DNA of 64,000 nucleotides from Echria macrotheca. Its lineage: Eukaryota; Ascomycota; Sordariomycetes; Sordariales; Schizotheciaceae. This document shows, one piece after another, positions 42,914 to 53,623 of this stretch (position 1 is its first letter; each line of letters begins with the position of its first letter). The stretch lies in contig MU839827.1 of the NCBI GenBank assembly GCA_030411725.1, forward strand, positions 3,603,027 to 3,667,026, given 5' to 3'. Below the pieces are notes generated by a model. The model was given only the letters and a program-made list of their open reading frames with translations. It had not been told where the DNA came from and made no database searches. Position numbers and translations under genes: made by a program.

Positions 42914-44460
42914 ATGAACTGCCCCGCCTTCCTGTCTGCTGCTGCCCGGCGACCCCTCCAAATAGCAGCTCGAGTACGCCCACCACGGCAACGACAACTA
43001 CACATATCCGCCGCAGCCATGAGCCAGAAACTACAGCCAGCGGCGCGGGTGGCCAGCCAGCGCCAGGACGTATGGTCCATCGTCAACGAGGCAGCCGCCG
43101 CCTCCCCCAAACAGCCCATCATCAACATGGGCCAGGGCTTCTTCGGGTACAACCCGCCAGATTTTATCCTGAGAGCGGCCAAGAGCGCGCTCGACCGCGT
43201 CGAGTGCAACCAGTACTCGCCCACGCGCGGCCGGCCGCGGCTCAAGCAGGCCATCGCGGATGCGTATGCGCCGCACTGGGGGAGGCGGCTCGACCCGGAC
43301 ACGGAGATTACTATCACCACCGGTGCGAACGAGGGCATGTTGAGTGCTTTTATGGCGTTCATCGAGCCCGGGGATGAGGTCATCATCTTTGAGCCGTTCT
43401 TTGATCAGTACATCAGCAACATCGAGATGGCGGGCGGCAAGATTGTGTATGTGCCTATGCATCCGCCGCCGGCGGGCGGGGAGAAGACGTTGTCGGCGGG
43501 GGAGTGGACGATTGATTTTGAGTTTTTGGAGAAGGCGGTCACGCCGAGGACGAAGATGCTTGTTCTTAATACGCCGCGTGAGTTTTTTTTTGTCGCTTCT
43601 GAGTTGGACAGATAGATGATACTGACCAGTGGGCGGCAGATAACCCCGTCGGCAAGGTGTACTCCAAGCAAGAGCTGGAGCGCATCGCGGACATTTGCCT
43701 CAAGAACCAGGTCATCATCCTGTCGGATGAGGTGTATGACCGGCTCTTCTACGTGCCCTTTACTCGGATCGCCACGCTGTCGCCCGAGGTGGAGAAGATC
43801 ACGCTGACGGTCGGGTCGGCTGGCAAGAATTTCTACGCAACCGGCTGGCGTGTCGGTATGTTTTTTTGTCTTGAGACATAATCCAACGTGAGACTGACAT
43901 CCGTAGGCTGGCTGATGGGTCCCGCGGAGCTGATTCAGTATGTTGCGGCAGCGCACACGCGTATCTGCTACAGCTCGGTGTCCCCGCTGCAAGAAGCCTG
44001 TGCCATTGGTATGTCCTCCCTTGTTTTTTTAACACAGTCGAACAAAATCTAACAGGCAACAGGCTTTGAACAAGCCGACGCCGAGGGCTTCTGGGACCAG
44101 TGCATCACCGACATGAAGAACAAGATGGACCGCTTCAACCAGGTCTGGGACGAACTGGGCATCCCCTACTCAGAGCCCGAGGGCGGTTACTTTGTTATGG
44201 TCAACCTTGCCAAGGTCCAGCTGCCTGATGGGTACCCGTTCCCACCGCACGTGGCCGACCGGCCACGTGATTTCAAGCTGGCGTGGTTCCTGATTCAGGA
44301 GCTGGGCGTGGCGGCCATCCCGCCGTCGGAGTTTTACACGGATGCGAATGCGCATATTGTGGAGGATTATCTGCGGTTTGCGGTGTGCAAGCCGGACGAT
44401 GTATTGGAGACGGCCAAGGAGCGGTTGAGGGGGTTGAAGAAGTATATTCGGGCTGACTGA
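42914..44460 (+). CDS. BNA3: kynurenine aminotransferase / cysteine-conjugate beta-lyase (Bna3)
   Basis: Four exons (42914-43577, 43640-43855, 43907-44008, 44063-44460) encode 459 aa. The introns are 62, 51 and 54 nt. At the last one, two acceptor AGs lie 7 nt apart and only the second keeps the frame. It is a PLP enzyme of aminotransferase fold type I. Seen: INMGQGFFGYNPPDFI, the TTGANEGM loop, FEPFFDQY, LNTPHNPVGKVYS, ILSDEVYDRLFY and the Schiff-base Lys284 in VGSAGKNFYATGWRVGW. It transaminates kynurenine to kynurenic acid in tryptophan catabolism. The Arg-rich residues 1-35 look like a mitochondrial presequence. A second Met (MSQKLQP, 43019) would give a cytosolic form. Confidence 0.94.
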
Positions 44461-44644
44461 TCGGTAATGTATGGAGGGAGAAGATACGAGGGTCTGGAGT
44501 ATGGCGCTGATTTAGAGTATTGAGTTCGAAGCGATGATTTGTGGATGTACGATATCTCGGATCAAAGCAATCTGGGTACCGAAATCCTGGTAGAGGATAG
44601 AGAGGTGCAAAAAAAAGATGTTTCAGCCACAAGGATGGAGAATT

Positions 44645-44774
44645 TGGGCGGGCTGGGAATCGAACCCAGGTCTTTCAATGAACGCTTGGTATGTAAATAT
44701 AGAAAACAACGCTGAAATCCGCTTAGGGAAGAAAGCACGCTCAGGGAATGCGCTGACCACTACGCTACCCGCCC
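44645..44774 (-). tRNA. tRNA-like gene, copy 1 (anticodon not assignable)
   Basis: A 130-nt unit with perfectly paired acceptor ends (GGGCGGG with CCCGCCC, then A), an intact A box (TAGCGTAGTGG), a 4-bp D stem, a T arm (CTGGG TTCGATT CCCAG) and a perfect B box (GGTTCGATTCC). Between D and T arms lie about 80 nt instead of about 25, so an intron or insertion is present. I cannot fit a standard anticodon stem with U33 and a usable anticodon. A run of Ts lies about 30-40 nt downstream. It is the first of three near-identical tandem units. Confidence 0.55.
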
Positions 44775-44859
44775 GTCTGTTCTGTTGGTATATGGTAGTG
44801 TGGTTTGAATCTATATACCTCATTTATGTTGACACCAACAGAGCAAAAAAGGAAGAGCT

Positions 44860-44973
44860 TGGGCGGGCTGGGAGTCGAACCCAGGTCTTTCGCTAAACGC
44901 TGAGGAAGAGAAGATAGAGAAGAAAACAACGCTGAAACGCTTAGGAACGCGCTGACCACTACGCTACCCGCCC
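44860..44973 (-). tRNA. tRNA-like gene, copy 2 (anticodon not assignable)
   Basis: A 114-nt unit with the same acceptor, D and T arms as copy 1 and an intact A box and B box (GGTTCGACTCC). It lacks the roughly 20-nt internal duplication seen in copies 1 and 3. A seven-T Pol III terminator follows about 15 nt after the discriminator base. The anticodon arm is not resolved. Confidence 0.55.
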
Positions 44974-45059
44974 TTTGGAGCTTTCACTGAATAGGGTACT
45001 GTCGATTAAGACTATATACCCCGTTACCGGATGCTGTGAATGAGTTAAAAAGAAGAGCT

Positions 45060-45187
45060 TGGGCGGGCTGGGATTCGAACCCAGGTCTTTCAATGAACGC
45101 TTGGTGTGTATATTTAGAAAACAACGCTGAGATCCGCTTAGGGAAGAACACGCTCAGGGAATGCGCTGACCACTACGCTACCCGCCC
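45060..45187 (-). tRNA. tRNA-like gene, copy 3 (anticodon not assignable)
   Basis: A 128-nt unit very close to copy 1, with acceptor, D and T arms and Pol III boxes intact and a five-T terminator about 10-15 nt downstream. The central region differs from copy 1 at only a few positions. Part of its flank (a GTGTGGTTTGAATC(T/C)ATATACC block upstream) is shared with copy 1, which indicates tandem duplication of a segment of about 200 bp. Confidence 0.55.
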
Positions 45188-45273
45188 TTCTGTTTTGTTA
45201 GTCTGTGGTAGTGTGGTTTGAATCCATATACCCCAAGCCCTTGATGACGCCAGGGCAAAAAATTGACGGAGTT

Positions 45274-45383
45274 TGGGCAGACTGGGAATCGAATCCAGGG
45301 CTTTTCCTGAAGAACAGGCTTAGCACTTGAACTGGGTTTCGAACCCATACTCCAAGCAGATTCGTAGTGACTCCGCTATTCCA
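45274..45383 (-). pseudogene. degenerate tRNA-like remnant, copy 4
   Basis: The T arm and 3' acceptor strand resemble copies 1-3 (GGATTCGATTCCCAG, TCTGCCC) but the 5' end (GGAATAGCGGAGTCAC) no longer pairs with them. A second B-box-like word (GGGTTCGAAACCC) lies inside. It is read as a decayed or rearranged unit at the edge of the array. Confidence 0.45.
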
Positions 45384-45625
45384 ACAACAAACGGGACCCG
45401 TGTTAATCCCAGTTCAATATCCCATGTTCCGCAACTTGGTGTGCTTATACCTGGCTGGAGATTATTCAGCACCATCGTCAAGCTACATTTGAAAGCTTAT
45501 TTCCATGAGACATGCTCAAATAAAGCGAATATATACTCTAAGCTGACAGCCAAGTCCGAGACAACTCCGTACATACAGTCAACCAACCCAGAGACAAAAT
45601 CGGCACATCGTCAGAAAGCAAAGAA

Positions 45626-47108
45626 CTACTTTGCAAAGTGCAAACACTGCGTATAAGAATACGACAGCAGCCCCTGCTTCCCCATCTCCCCCCCAAACCC
45701 ACTATCCTTCATGCCCGCAAAGTACGCCCCAAAGTTAGGCCTCTCAAACTGATTGATATAAACACTCCCCGCCTCGAGCCTTCGCGCAATCCTCTCCGCT
45801 TTCTGCAAATCAGTCGAATAAATCGACGCCCCCAAGCCGGCATTCGCCAGATTCGAACGGCTCACAACATCGTCCTCGTCTGACCAGGCCAAAACCGGCA
45901 AGACCGGTCCAAACTGCTCCTCTTTCACCAGCGTACAGTCCTCGGGCGGCCGCGAGACAATAGTCGGCTCAAGCCAGAACCCTTTTCCACTCGCCGACAC
46001 AGACGCAGTCTTCCCACCCGTGACAATATCGAAATTCTGCGCCTTGCACTCCTCGATAATCGCCCTCACCGACTCGAACTGCGCCTTGTTGTCCACCGGC
46101 CCAAACACCGACGGGGCGCGCGGGTTTTCCTGGACGCCGTATTTCGTCTCGACCTCCTCCACCAACCTCTTGAGGAACTCGTCGTAAATCGACTCGTGGA
46201 CATAAATCCGCTTGCTCGCGACGCACACCTGGCCCGCATTAAAGAAGGCGCCGCTCGCGACCGACGGGATTGTTTTGTCGAAATCTGCATCGGCACACAC
46301 AATACAGGCATCATTCCCGGCCAACTCCAACGTAACTTTCTTCAGCGTCTTCGCGCACGCCGCCATGACCCGCTTGCCGGTGGCGATGGTGCCGGTGAAG
46401 CTGATCTTCGCGATGCCGGGGTGCAGCGTCATCAGCGAGCCGAGGTCGGCGCCGCCGTTGAGCACCTGGAAGACGCCGGGCGGCAAGATGCCCCGGGACA
46501 GCTCGACCCACTTCATCACGGCGTAGGGCGTGAAGGGCGAGGGCTTGACGATGACGCAGTTGCCCGTGACCAGCGACGAGACCACCTTGATGTTGGACAG
46601 GATGAGCGGGAAGTTCCACGGGCAGATGGCCGCGACCACGCCCAGGGGCGTGTGTGTGGCCACGACGCGGGTCGTGTCGTCTTCGTATTGGACTTCATCT
46701 TCCAGCGCGGTTTTTGCTAACACTTTTTTTCAGCGCCGTATTATCGCTAAGAACGAAAAGGGGGAGATATATACAATAATACAAACACTGCGCAATAGAA
46801 GCTTTAATGTCGATATCTGCGAGAATGGCCGACTTGCCCGTCTCCTGCGACAAGATCTCGCCGAGTTCCGAGGAATGCTCCTCGAGCACGTCGGCCAGCT
46901 TGACCAGTGCCGCCTGTCGTTCTGCGACGGTCGTGCGGCCCCATGTGACGAAGGCCTTTTGGGCGGCGGAGACGGCCTCCTCGAAGTCGTCGGTCGAGGC
47001 GATCGGGCAGGGCCAGAGATTGTCCTCGGTGCGCGGGTTGGTCACGGCATGTGTCTTGTCTGAGGAGCGGAGCTCGTCGTTGATGATGTTGTAAAATTTT
47101 GGCTGCAT
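45626..47108 (-). CDS. aldehyde dehydrogenase (NAD(P)+-dependent superfamily)
   Basis: Two exons (47108-46787 and 46716-45626) give 470 aa. Seen: the cofactor-fold blocks PLGVVAAICPWNFPL and GNCVIVKPSPFTPY, FTGTIATGKRVM, the general base Glu238 in TLELAGND, the nucleophile Cys272 in FNAGQVCVASKR and EEQFGPVLPVL. The enzyme oxidises an aldehyde to an acid. The substrate cannot be read from sequence, and no targeting signal is obvious. The single intron (donor GTTTGT, acceptor either TTAG at 46717 or AAAG six bases earlier) is the weak point. Relatives have about eight more residues at this joint, so either acceptor choice or a small lesion is possible. It lies downstream of the tRNA-like array. 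Confidence 0.88.
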
Positions 47109-49429
47109 TTTGTTTTGTTTCCTTTCCGCCAAATTCTATGTGCTTGGGAGAGAGAGGGTATGTTGTCAAGACGATGATTGGGGGGCAAAGGAAGGAGCAA
47201 AAAGGGATGGAGATGGGACAGCAGGGAGTTTTGGGGATTTCGTCGTTCGTGCCAAAAAGAAGAAGCCGAAACATTTATCACACACGCCGGCAGTTTTCCT
47301 ATCGTCCGTTGGGCCGTTTGTTGGTTCAACTTTCCACTCCAAAATTTACCCGGATGCCATTTTCCCAGCCATACACTACATACATGGTTCACACCAAGAC
47401 GCAAGCAAACGGGCGGCAGATCTCCAACACGCGCGCGGCGACGCGGAGAGCGGAGAATGAGGGGTTCTTCGTTGGCGCTCCGCTCGAGATGCGAAGCGTT
47501 TGGCCATGGGCGGCCAAGTTTGGAGTACTAGAACTAGGTGTGGATGTTACATTGCGGCGGACAAGGTATCCAAGTCTATCGAGTACCACTCAGGGACGAC
47601 GAAGATGATTTGCAATCGACCCGCTTCGATAAAAGCAGTGGGTATCCAGAGAATGAAACCCCGTTTCATGCTAACTGCAGAGCAATAAAAGGCTTGGCGG
47701 GTGTGTTGGACGGGCATCATGGAAGAATAGAAGGCATCGTAGAAGGCATCATGAGCTCGGGAACTCGGATGGTGCCGAAACGGTAAATTGATTAGAACTA
47801 CGGAATAAATAGGCACTCATAAATGAACCCCCCTGAATTACCCAAGCAGCCCGAGCGACTTGACCCATCCATCGGAACTTGCCGACTACCCGACTCCCAG
47901 TTCTTGCGAACCCATTTATAGATATACTCTTTCCAGAGGAAAGAAGAAGTAAAAGATAATAGGAACTGCAAAATGGTGATAGAAAAAAAAAACCATTTCC
48001 ATGTCAAAAGCAAAGATCTTTTTTCTCCTGCAAACAGTGAAGTTGATCATCAGGAGGAATCATCCCCGATATATCGTCGATGGCGATGAGCTTGATAAAA
48101 CATCATGAGCCGCCGTAGATTTTCCCACGTCCACTTGAGCTGAGTGGTTGAGCGGATCAAGTTCTCGGGTTCTAGATTCTGTTCTAGGGTGGGTATTACG
48201 AACCTTGACTGACTCCTTGGATGGAATCCCACTTCAAATATATCAGCTTCTGGGTTTGGGGACTAGGTCTAGGGCTATTATGGTCCGGTGCGGCGGTGAC
48301 ATCTAGAGCGTAGGTAGATTTCCGGTTCGTCGAAAAGCTATACTTTCAGGTTTCGCCTGTGGTAGGTAAGGTACCTGATCTCACAGCCATGTACCTGAGT
48401 TTCCTCCACCACGGAAGTATCGTCCATCGACTGGGGCGACAGGATATCCCCCTCGGGCATGAAGCAGACTTGTTGAACACCCAGTGGGGGGGTCTGTTTA
48501 CCAGGACAAACATGGCGTTGGTTTTTCGGGGCATTTCTTGCTTCCAGCACTACCTTTACTTTAGCTCACACCATGGTGGGCCGCCTCTTGATTGCTTGGC
48601 AGCGTTGCGCAGCGAGCTGAGGTAGGTGGCAGTACGGCATGCCTGACACATTCATCGGCGCCGGCAACAGCGTATTCTTACGGAGATGCAGAGATATAGC
48701 TCATCAGGTAAATGGGGTAGCTGACCACCACCGCCCCTGAGCGCTCCGGCCGCAGAATCAATGATTCGGCGGCGCCCCTGGTTTCTTCCCGCTACCGTCA
48801 AGCCGAAGTCACGGGATATAGCAGCCTTGAATTGTTTGGCACGCCTGCTCGTGTGTAGTCCCCTGCAAGGGTGCCGAGCACCTCGAGGATCAACGAAACG
48901 AACGGACCACGAGTCTGGGCGACCCGTCCGTGGTTGCAAGGGTTATTCTAGGGTATTTTCCTGTCGCAGGGTTAGGGTGTGGAGAGCCCCGAGACGCTGG
49001 CTGGAGCCGGCCGACGGAGCGGGCAGGGCGGGGCCGGCAGTGGCCTCTGGCGATGGAGCTACCCCACCTGGCCTGCCCAGCCTAGTGCCCAGCTGTGCTC
49101 CCACCTTATTCCCTTTGCTCTGCCCCTCACTCGCCGTCCCCGATAAGGCGTCTCTGGATGTCTGCACCACGCCCTAACTGGCTCGAGGCATTTTGGGCTC
49201 GTCGTCCAGGGTCATGCGGGGGCTATCTAGGTCTAGTCGGCACCCGGCGAATGCACGGCGTGGGATGAGCTCAGATCGAAGCGGATCAAAGACGATGCCA
49301 GGTTGGGAACACGCCGTCGCCACCCTCGCCGTTGTAGTTCCACCTGGCGCCGGCCTTATTAGCTAGCTCCCCCCTCCTTTTCTGCCCCGCGGACACAACT
49401 AGAGCACGTAGCTTGGTGACAAGAAGAAG
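47109..49429. promoter_or_regulatory. long divergent intergenic region between the ALDH gene and XDH
   Basis: 2.3 kb with no recognisable gene on either strand. A CGATAAG word at about 49142-49148, within 300 bp of the XDH start, fits the GATA-factor (AreA/Nit2) core site expected upstream of a nitrogen-scavenging gene. One site alone is weak evidence. Confidence 0.4.
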
Positions 49430-52400
49430 ATGGCCCCAATCGCCATCTCGCCCGAGCCCGGTCCGGCACTGGCCAAGGCCTTGACCACGACCTACCAAGA
49501 CACGCTGCGCTTCTACCTCAATGGCACCCGCGTGGTCCTGGACGAAATCGACCCCGAGATCACCCTGCTCGAGTACCTGCGCGGCATTGGCCTGACCGGC
49601 ACCAAGTTGTACGTTTTCTCAAAAAAGTCTTTCAACCTCCACCTACTAATACGCCAAAGGGGCTGTGGCGAAGGCGGATGCGGTGCCTGTACCGTTGTAG
49701 TCTCCCAGTACAACCCCACGACCAAGCAGATCTACCATGCCAGCGTCAACGCCTGTCTGGCCCCCCTCGCGTCGGTCGACGGAAAACATGTCATCACGAT
49801 CGAGGGCATCGGCAATGTCAAGAAGCCCCATCCGGCCCAAGAACGGGTGGCCAAGAGCCACGGCTCGCAGTGTGGCTTTTGTACACCCGGCATCGTCATG
49901 AGCCTCTATGCTCTCCTCCGCAACAACCCCAGCCCGACCGAACACGACGTCGAAGAAGCCTTTGACGGAAACCTCTGTCGGTGTACCGGCTACCGGCCCA
50001 TCCTCGATGCTGCCCAGACTTTCAGCTCCAAGGCCGCCGCTTGTGGTAATAGCAAGGCAAACGGGGGGTCAGGGTGTTGCATGGAGAAAGGCGAGGGTGG
50101 TGGATGCTGCAAGGATGGAGAGGAGGCCGACGACCAGCCCATCAAGAGGTTCACACCCCCTGGCTTCATCGAGTACAACCCAGACACCGAGCTCATCTTC
50201 CCGCCGGCCCTGAAGAAGCACGAGTTCCAGCCCCTGGCTTTTGGCAACAAGCGCAAGATCTGGTACCGACCCACGACGCTTCAGCAGCTGTTGGAGATCA
50301 AGAGCGTCCACCCTAGCGCCAAGATTATTGGCGGCAGCACCGAGACGCAGATTGAGATCAAGTTCAAGGCTCTTCAATATCCCGTGTCGGTCTATGTCGG
50401 AGACATTGCCGAGCTGCGCCAGTACTCGCTGAATGGCGACCATCTCGAAATCGGAGGCAACATCACCCTGACCGATCTTGAGAATGTTTGCCAGGAGGCA
50501 ATCAAGCACTACGGCAAGGAGCGTGGGCAGATCTTTGGCGCCATCCACAAACAGCTCAAGTACTTTGCCGGCAGACAGATCCGTAATGTGGGCACCCCGG
50601 CGGGCAACCTGGTGACCGCTTCGCCCATCTCGGACTTGAACCCCGTTCTCATGGCAGCAGACGCTGTCCTGGTTGCCAAGACGATCTCGGGCGAGACCGA
50701 GATTCCCATGGCAAACTTCTTCACGGGCTACCGCAAGACAGCTTTGGCTGCGGATGCCGTTCTCGCCTCTATCCGCATTCCCGTGACTCAAAAGAATGAA
50801 TTCTTCCGGTCTTACAAGCAGGCCAAGAGAAAGGATGATGACATTGCCATCGTTACGTCTTCTCTCAAGGTCCGTCTTGATGACGACGGAATCATCCAGG
50901 CATGCAATCTCGTCTATGGCGGCATGGCTCCCTTTACCGTCGCCGCAAAGAACGCCAACGAGTTCTTGAAGGGTAAAAAGTTTGCAGAACTGGAGACGCT
51001 CGAGGGGGCCATGAATGCGTTGGAGCAAGACTTCAATCTTCAGTTTGGCGTCCCGGGAGGCATGGCCTCATACAGAAAATCGCTGGCCTTGAGCTTCTTT
51101 TATCGGTTCTATCACGAAGTGATGCTGGAGATTGGCGGTAACGATGGGAAAGCCGATGCCGAAGCCGCAGCTGAGCTCGAGAGAGAAATCTCTACCGGAA
51201 AAGAGGATAGGGAGGCAGCAGCCGCATATATGCAGGAGACGCTGGGGAAATCGAATCCACATGTGGCAGCGCTCAAACAGGTAACCGGCGAGGCGCAATA
51301 TACTGACGATATTCCACCGCTGAAGAACGAGTTGTTTGGGTGCATGGTACTGTCTACCAAGGCCCACGCAAAGATCAAATCGGTCGACTTCTCAGCTGCT
51401 CTGGATATCCCAGGTGTCGTCGACTATGTTGACAAGAATGATATGCCCAATCCCCAGGCGAACAGGTGGGGTGCGCCGCACTTCGAGGAGATGTTCTTTG
51501 CCGAGGACGAAGTCTTCACGACCGGCCAGCCCATCGGCTTGATTCTTGCGACGTCGGCCAACCGCGCCGCCGAAGGCGCACGGGCTGTCAAGATCGAGTA
51601 TGAAGACCTGCCGGCAATCTTCACCATCGAAGAGGCCATCGAGAAGGAGAGCTTCTTCAGCTTCTTCAGAGAAATCAAGAAGGGCGATCCAGAAGAGGCT
51701 TTCAAGAACTGCGACTATACCTTCACCGGCGTGGCGAGAATGGGTGGTCAGGAGCATTTCTACCTTGAAACGCAAGCCGCCCTCGCCATCCCGAAGCCCG
51801 AAGACGGCGAGATGGAGATCTTCTCTAGCACCCAGAACCCCAATGAGGCGTAAGTTTTAGCTGGTTTGTCCACAGTTCTTTTGCTAACGGCTGCTAGCCA
51901 AGTATATGCTTCCCAGGTGCTGGGCGTCCAGGCAAACAAGGTGGTCGTGCGTGTCAAGCGTATGGGCGGTGGCTTCGGTGGAAAGGAGACGCGGTCCGTC
52001 CAGCTGAGCAGCATCCTCGCCCTGGCAGCCCAGAAGACGCGCAGGCCAGTACGGTGCATGCTTACCCGTGAGGAAGACATGATTGTGTCTGGGCAACGAC
52101 ACCCTTTCATGGGCAGGTGGAAAGTGGGTGTTAACAAGGACGGCAAGATCCAGGCTCTCGACCTCGATGTCTTCAACAACGGTGGGTGGAGCTGGGATCT
52201 CAGCGCCGCCGTCTGCGAGCGAGCCATGACGCATTCGGACGGTTGTTACCTGATCCCCAATATCCACGTTCGCGGACGCATCTGCAAGACCAACACCATG
52301 TCCAACACGGCCTTCCGCGGCTTCGGCGGTCCCCAGGGCATGTTTATCGCCGAGTGTTACATGTCTGAGGTGGCCGACCGGCTAGGAATGCCAGTCGAGA

Positions 52401-53623
52401 AGTTCCGCGAGATCAATTTCTACCAGCCCGAAGAGCCCACCCACTTCAACCAACCTCTGACAGACTGGCACGTGCCCCTGATGTACAAGCAGGTACAGGA
52501 GGAGTCGGACTACCAAGAGCGGCGCGAAGCCATCACAGCCTTCAATGCAGAACACAAATGGCGAAAACGCGGGCTGGCGCTTATTCCCACCAAGTTCGGT
52601 ATCTCGTTCACGGCGCTGTGGTTTAACCAGGCCGGTGCGCTGGTGCACATATACCACGACGGCTCTATTCTGGTTGCCCACGGCGGCACCGAGATGGGCC
52701 AAGGCCTGCACACCAAGATGACCATGATCGCCGCGCAGGCCCTCAAGGTGCCGCTGGAGGATGTCTTCATCTCGGAGACGGCCACCAACACGGTCGCCAA
52801 CGCATCAGCAACCGCTGCCTCGGCCTCGTCGGATCTCAACGGATATGCAATCTACAACGCGTGCGCGCAGCTCAACGAGCGCCTAGCGCCGTACCGCGAG
52901 AAGCTGGGTCCGGACGCGACCATGAAGCAGCTCGCGCACGCCGCCTACTTTGACCGCGTCAACCTCTCGGCCCAAGGCTTCTACAAGACGCCCGAGATTG
53001 GGTATACGTGGGGGGCCAACACGGGCAAGATGTTTTTCTATTTTACCCAAGGCGTGACGGCGGCCGAGGTCGAGATCGACACGCTTACGGGGACGTGGAC
53101 ATGCACGCGCGCCGACATCAAGATGGACGTAGGCCGGTCGATCAACCCGGCCATCGACTACGGCCAGATCCAGGGCGCTTTCGTGCAAGGACTCGGCCTC
53201 TTCACGATGGAAGAGTCCCTCTGGCTCCGCGGCGGGCCGATGGCGGGTAATCTGTTCACCCGCGGCCCCGGCGCGTACAAGATCCCCGGGTTCAGGGATA
53301 TCCCGCAGGTGTTCAATGTGTCCCTCCTGAAGGATGTCGAGTGGAAAGACCTCCGCACGATCCAGCGCAGCAGGGGAGTAGGCGAGCCGCCGCTGTTCAT
53401 GGGCAGCGCTGTGTTTTTTGCCATCCGGGACGCGCTCAAGGCGGCGCGCGCGCAGTACGGAGTCGAGGCCACGGTGGGCGTCGATGATGGGACGGATGGG
53501 CTGCTGAGGCTGGAGAGTCCGGCGACGCCCGAGAGGATCCGGCTGGCTTGTGTTGATCCTATTATGGAACGGGCGAGGGTTCTGCCGAAGGAGGGGGAGA
53601 AGAGCTTTTTTATTACTATTTGA
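49430..53623 (+). CDS. XDH1: xanthine dehydrogenase (molybdenum hydroxylase)
   Basis: Three exons (49430-49608, 49660-51849, 51898-53623) encode 1364 aa, the full family length. It oxidises hypoxanthine to xanthine and urate with NAD+. Domains in order: the plant-ferredoxin 2Fe-2S domain (GCGEGGCGACTVV), the second 2Fe-2S domain (CGFCTPGIVMSLYALLRN, NLCRCTGYRPILDA), an FAD domain (IIGGSTETQIEIKFK, NVGTPAGNLVTASPISDLNP), and the two-part molybdopterin domain (GGQEHFYLETQ, GFGGKETRS, NTAFRGFGGPQGMFI, HGGTEMGQGLHTKM, and the catalytic Glu region RSRGVGEPPLFMGSAVFFAIRDA). The 51-nt first intron (GTACGT, TACTAAT) is in frame and free of stops, and sits right at the first cluster motif. Fungal orthologues (hxA) serve purine use as a nitrogen source. 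Confidence 0.97.

Noticed and set aside
48950..48990. Telomere-like GGGTTAGGG word
   Set aside because: Only a single unit occurs, inside ordinary intergenic sequence, so it is chance.
50069..51028. 319-codon open frame antisense to xanthine dehydrogenase
   Set aside because: It lies wholly opposite strongly conserved XDH coding sequence. Its protein has no domain and reflects the GC-rich third positions of the real gene.
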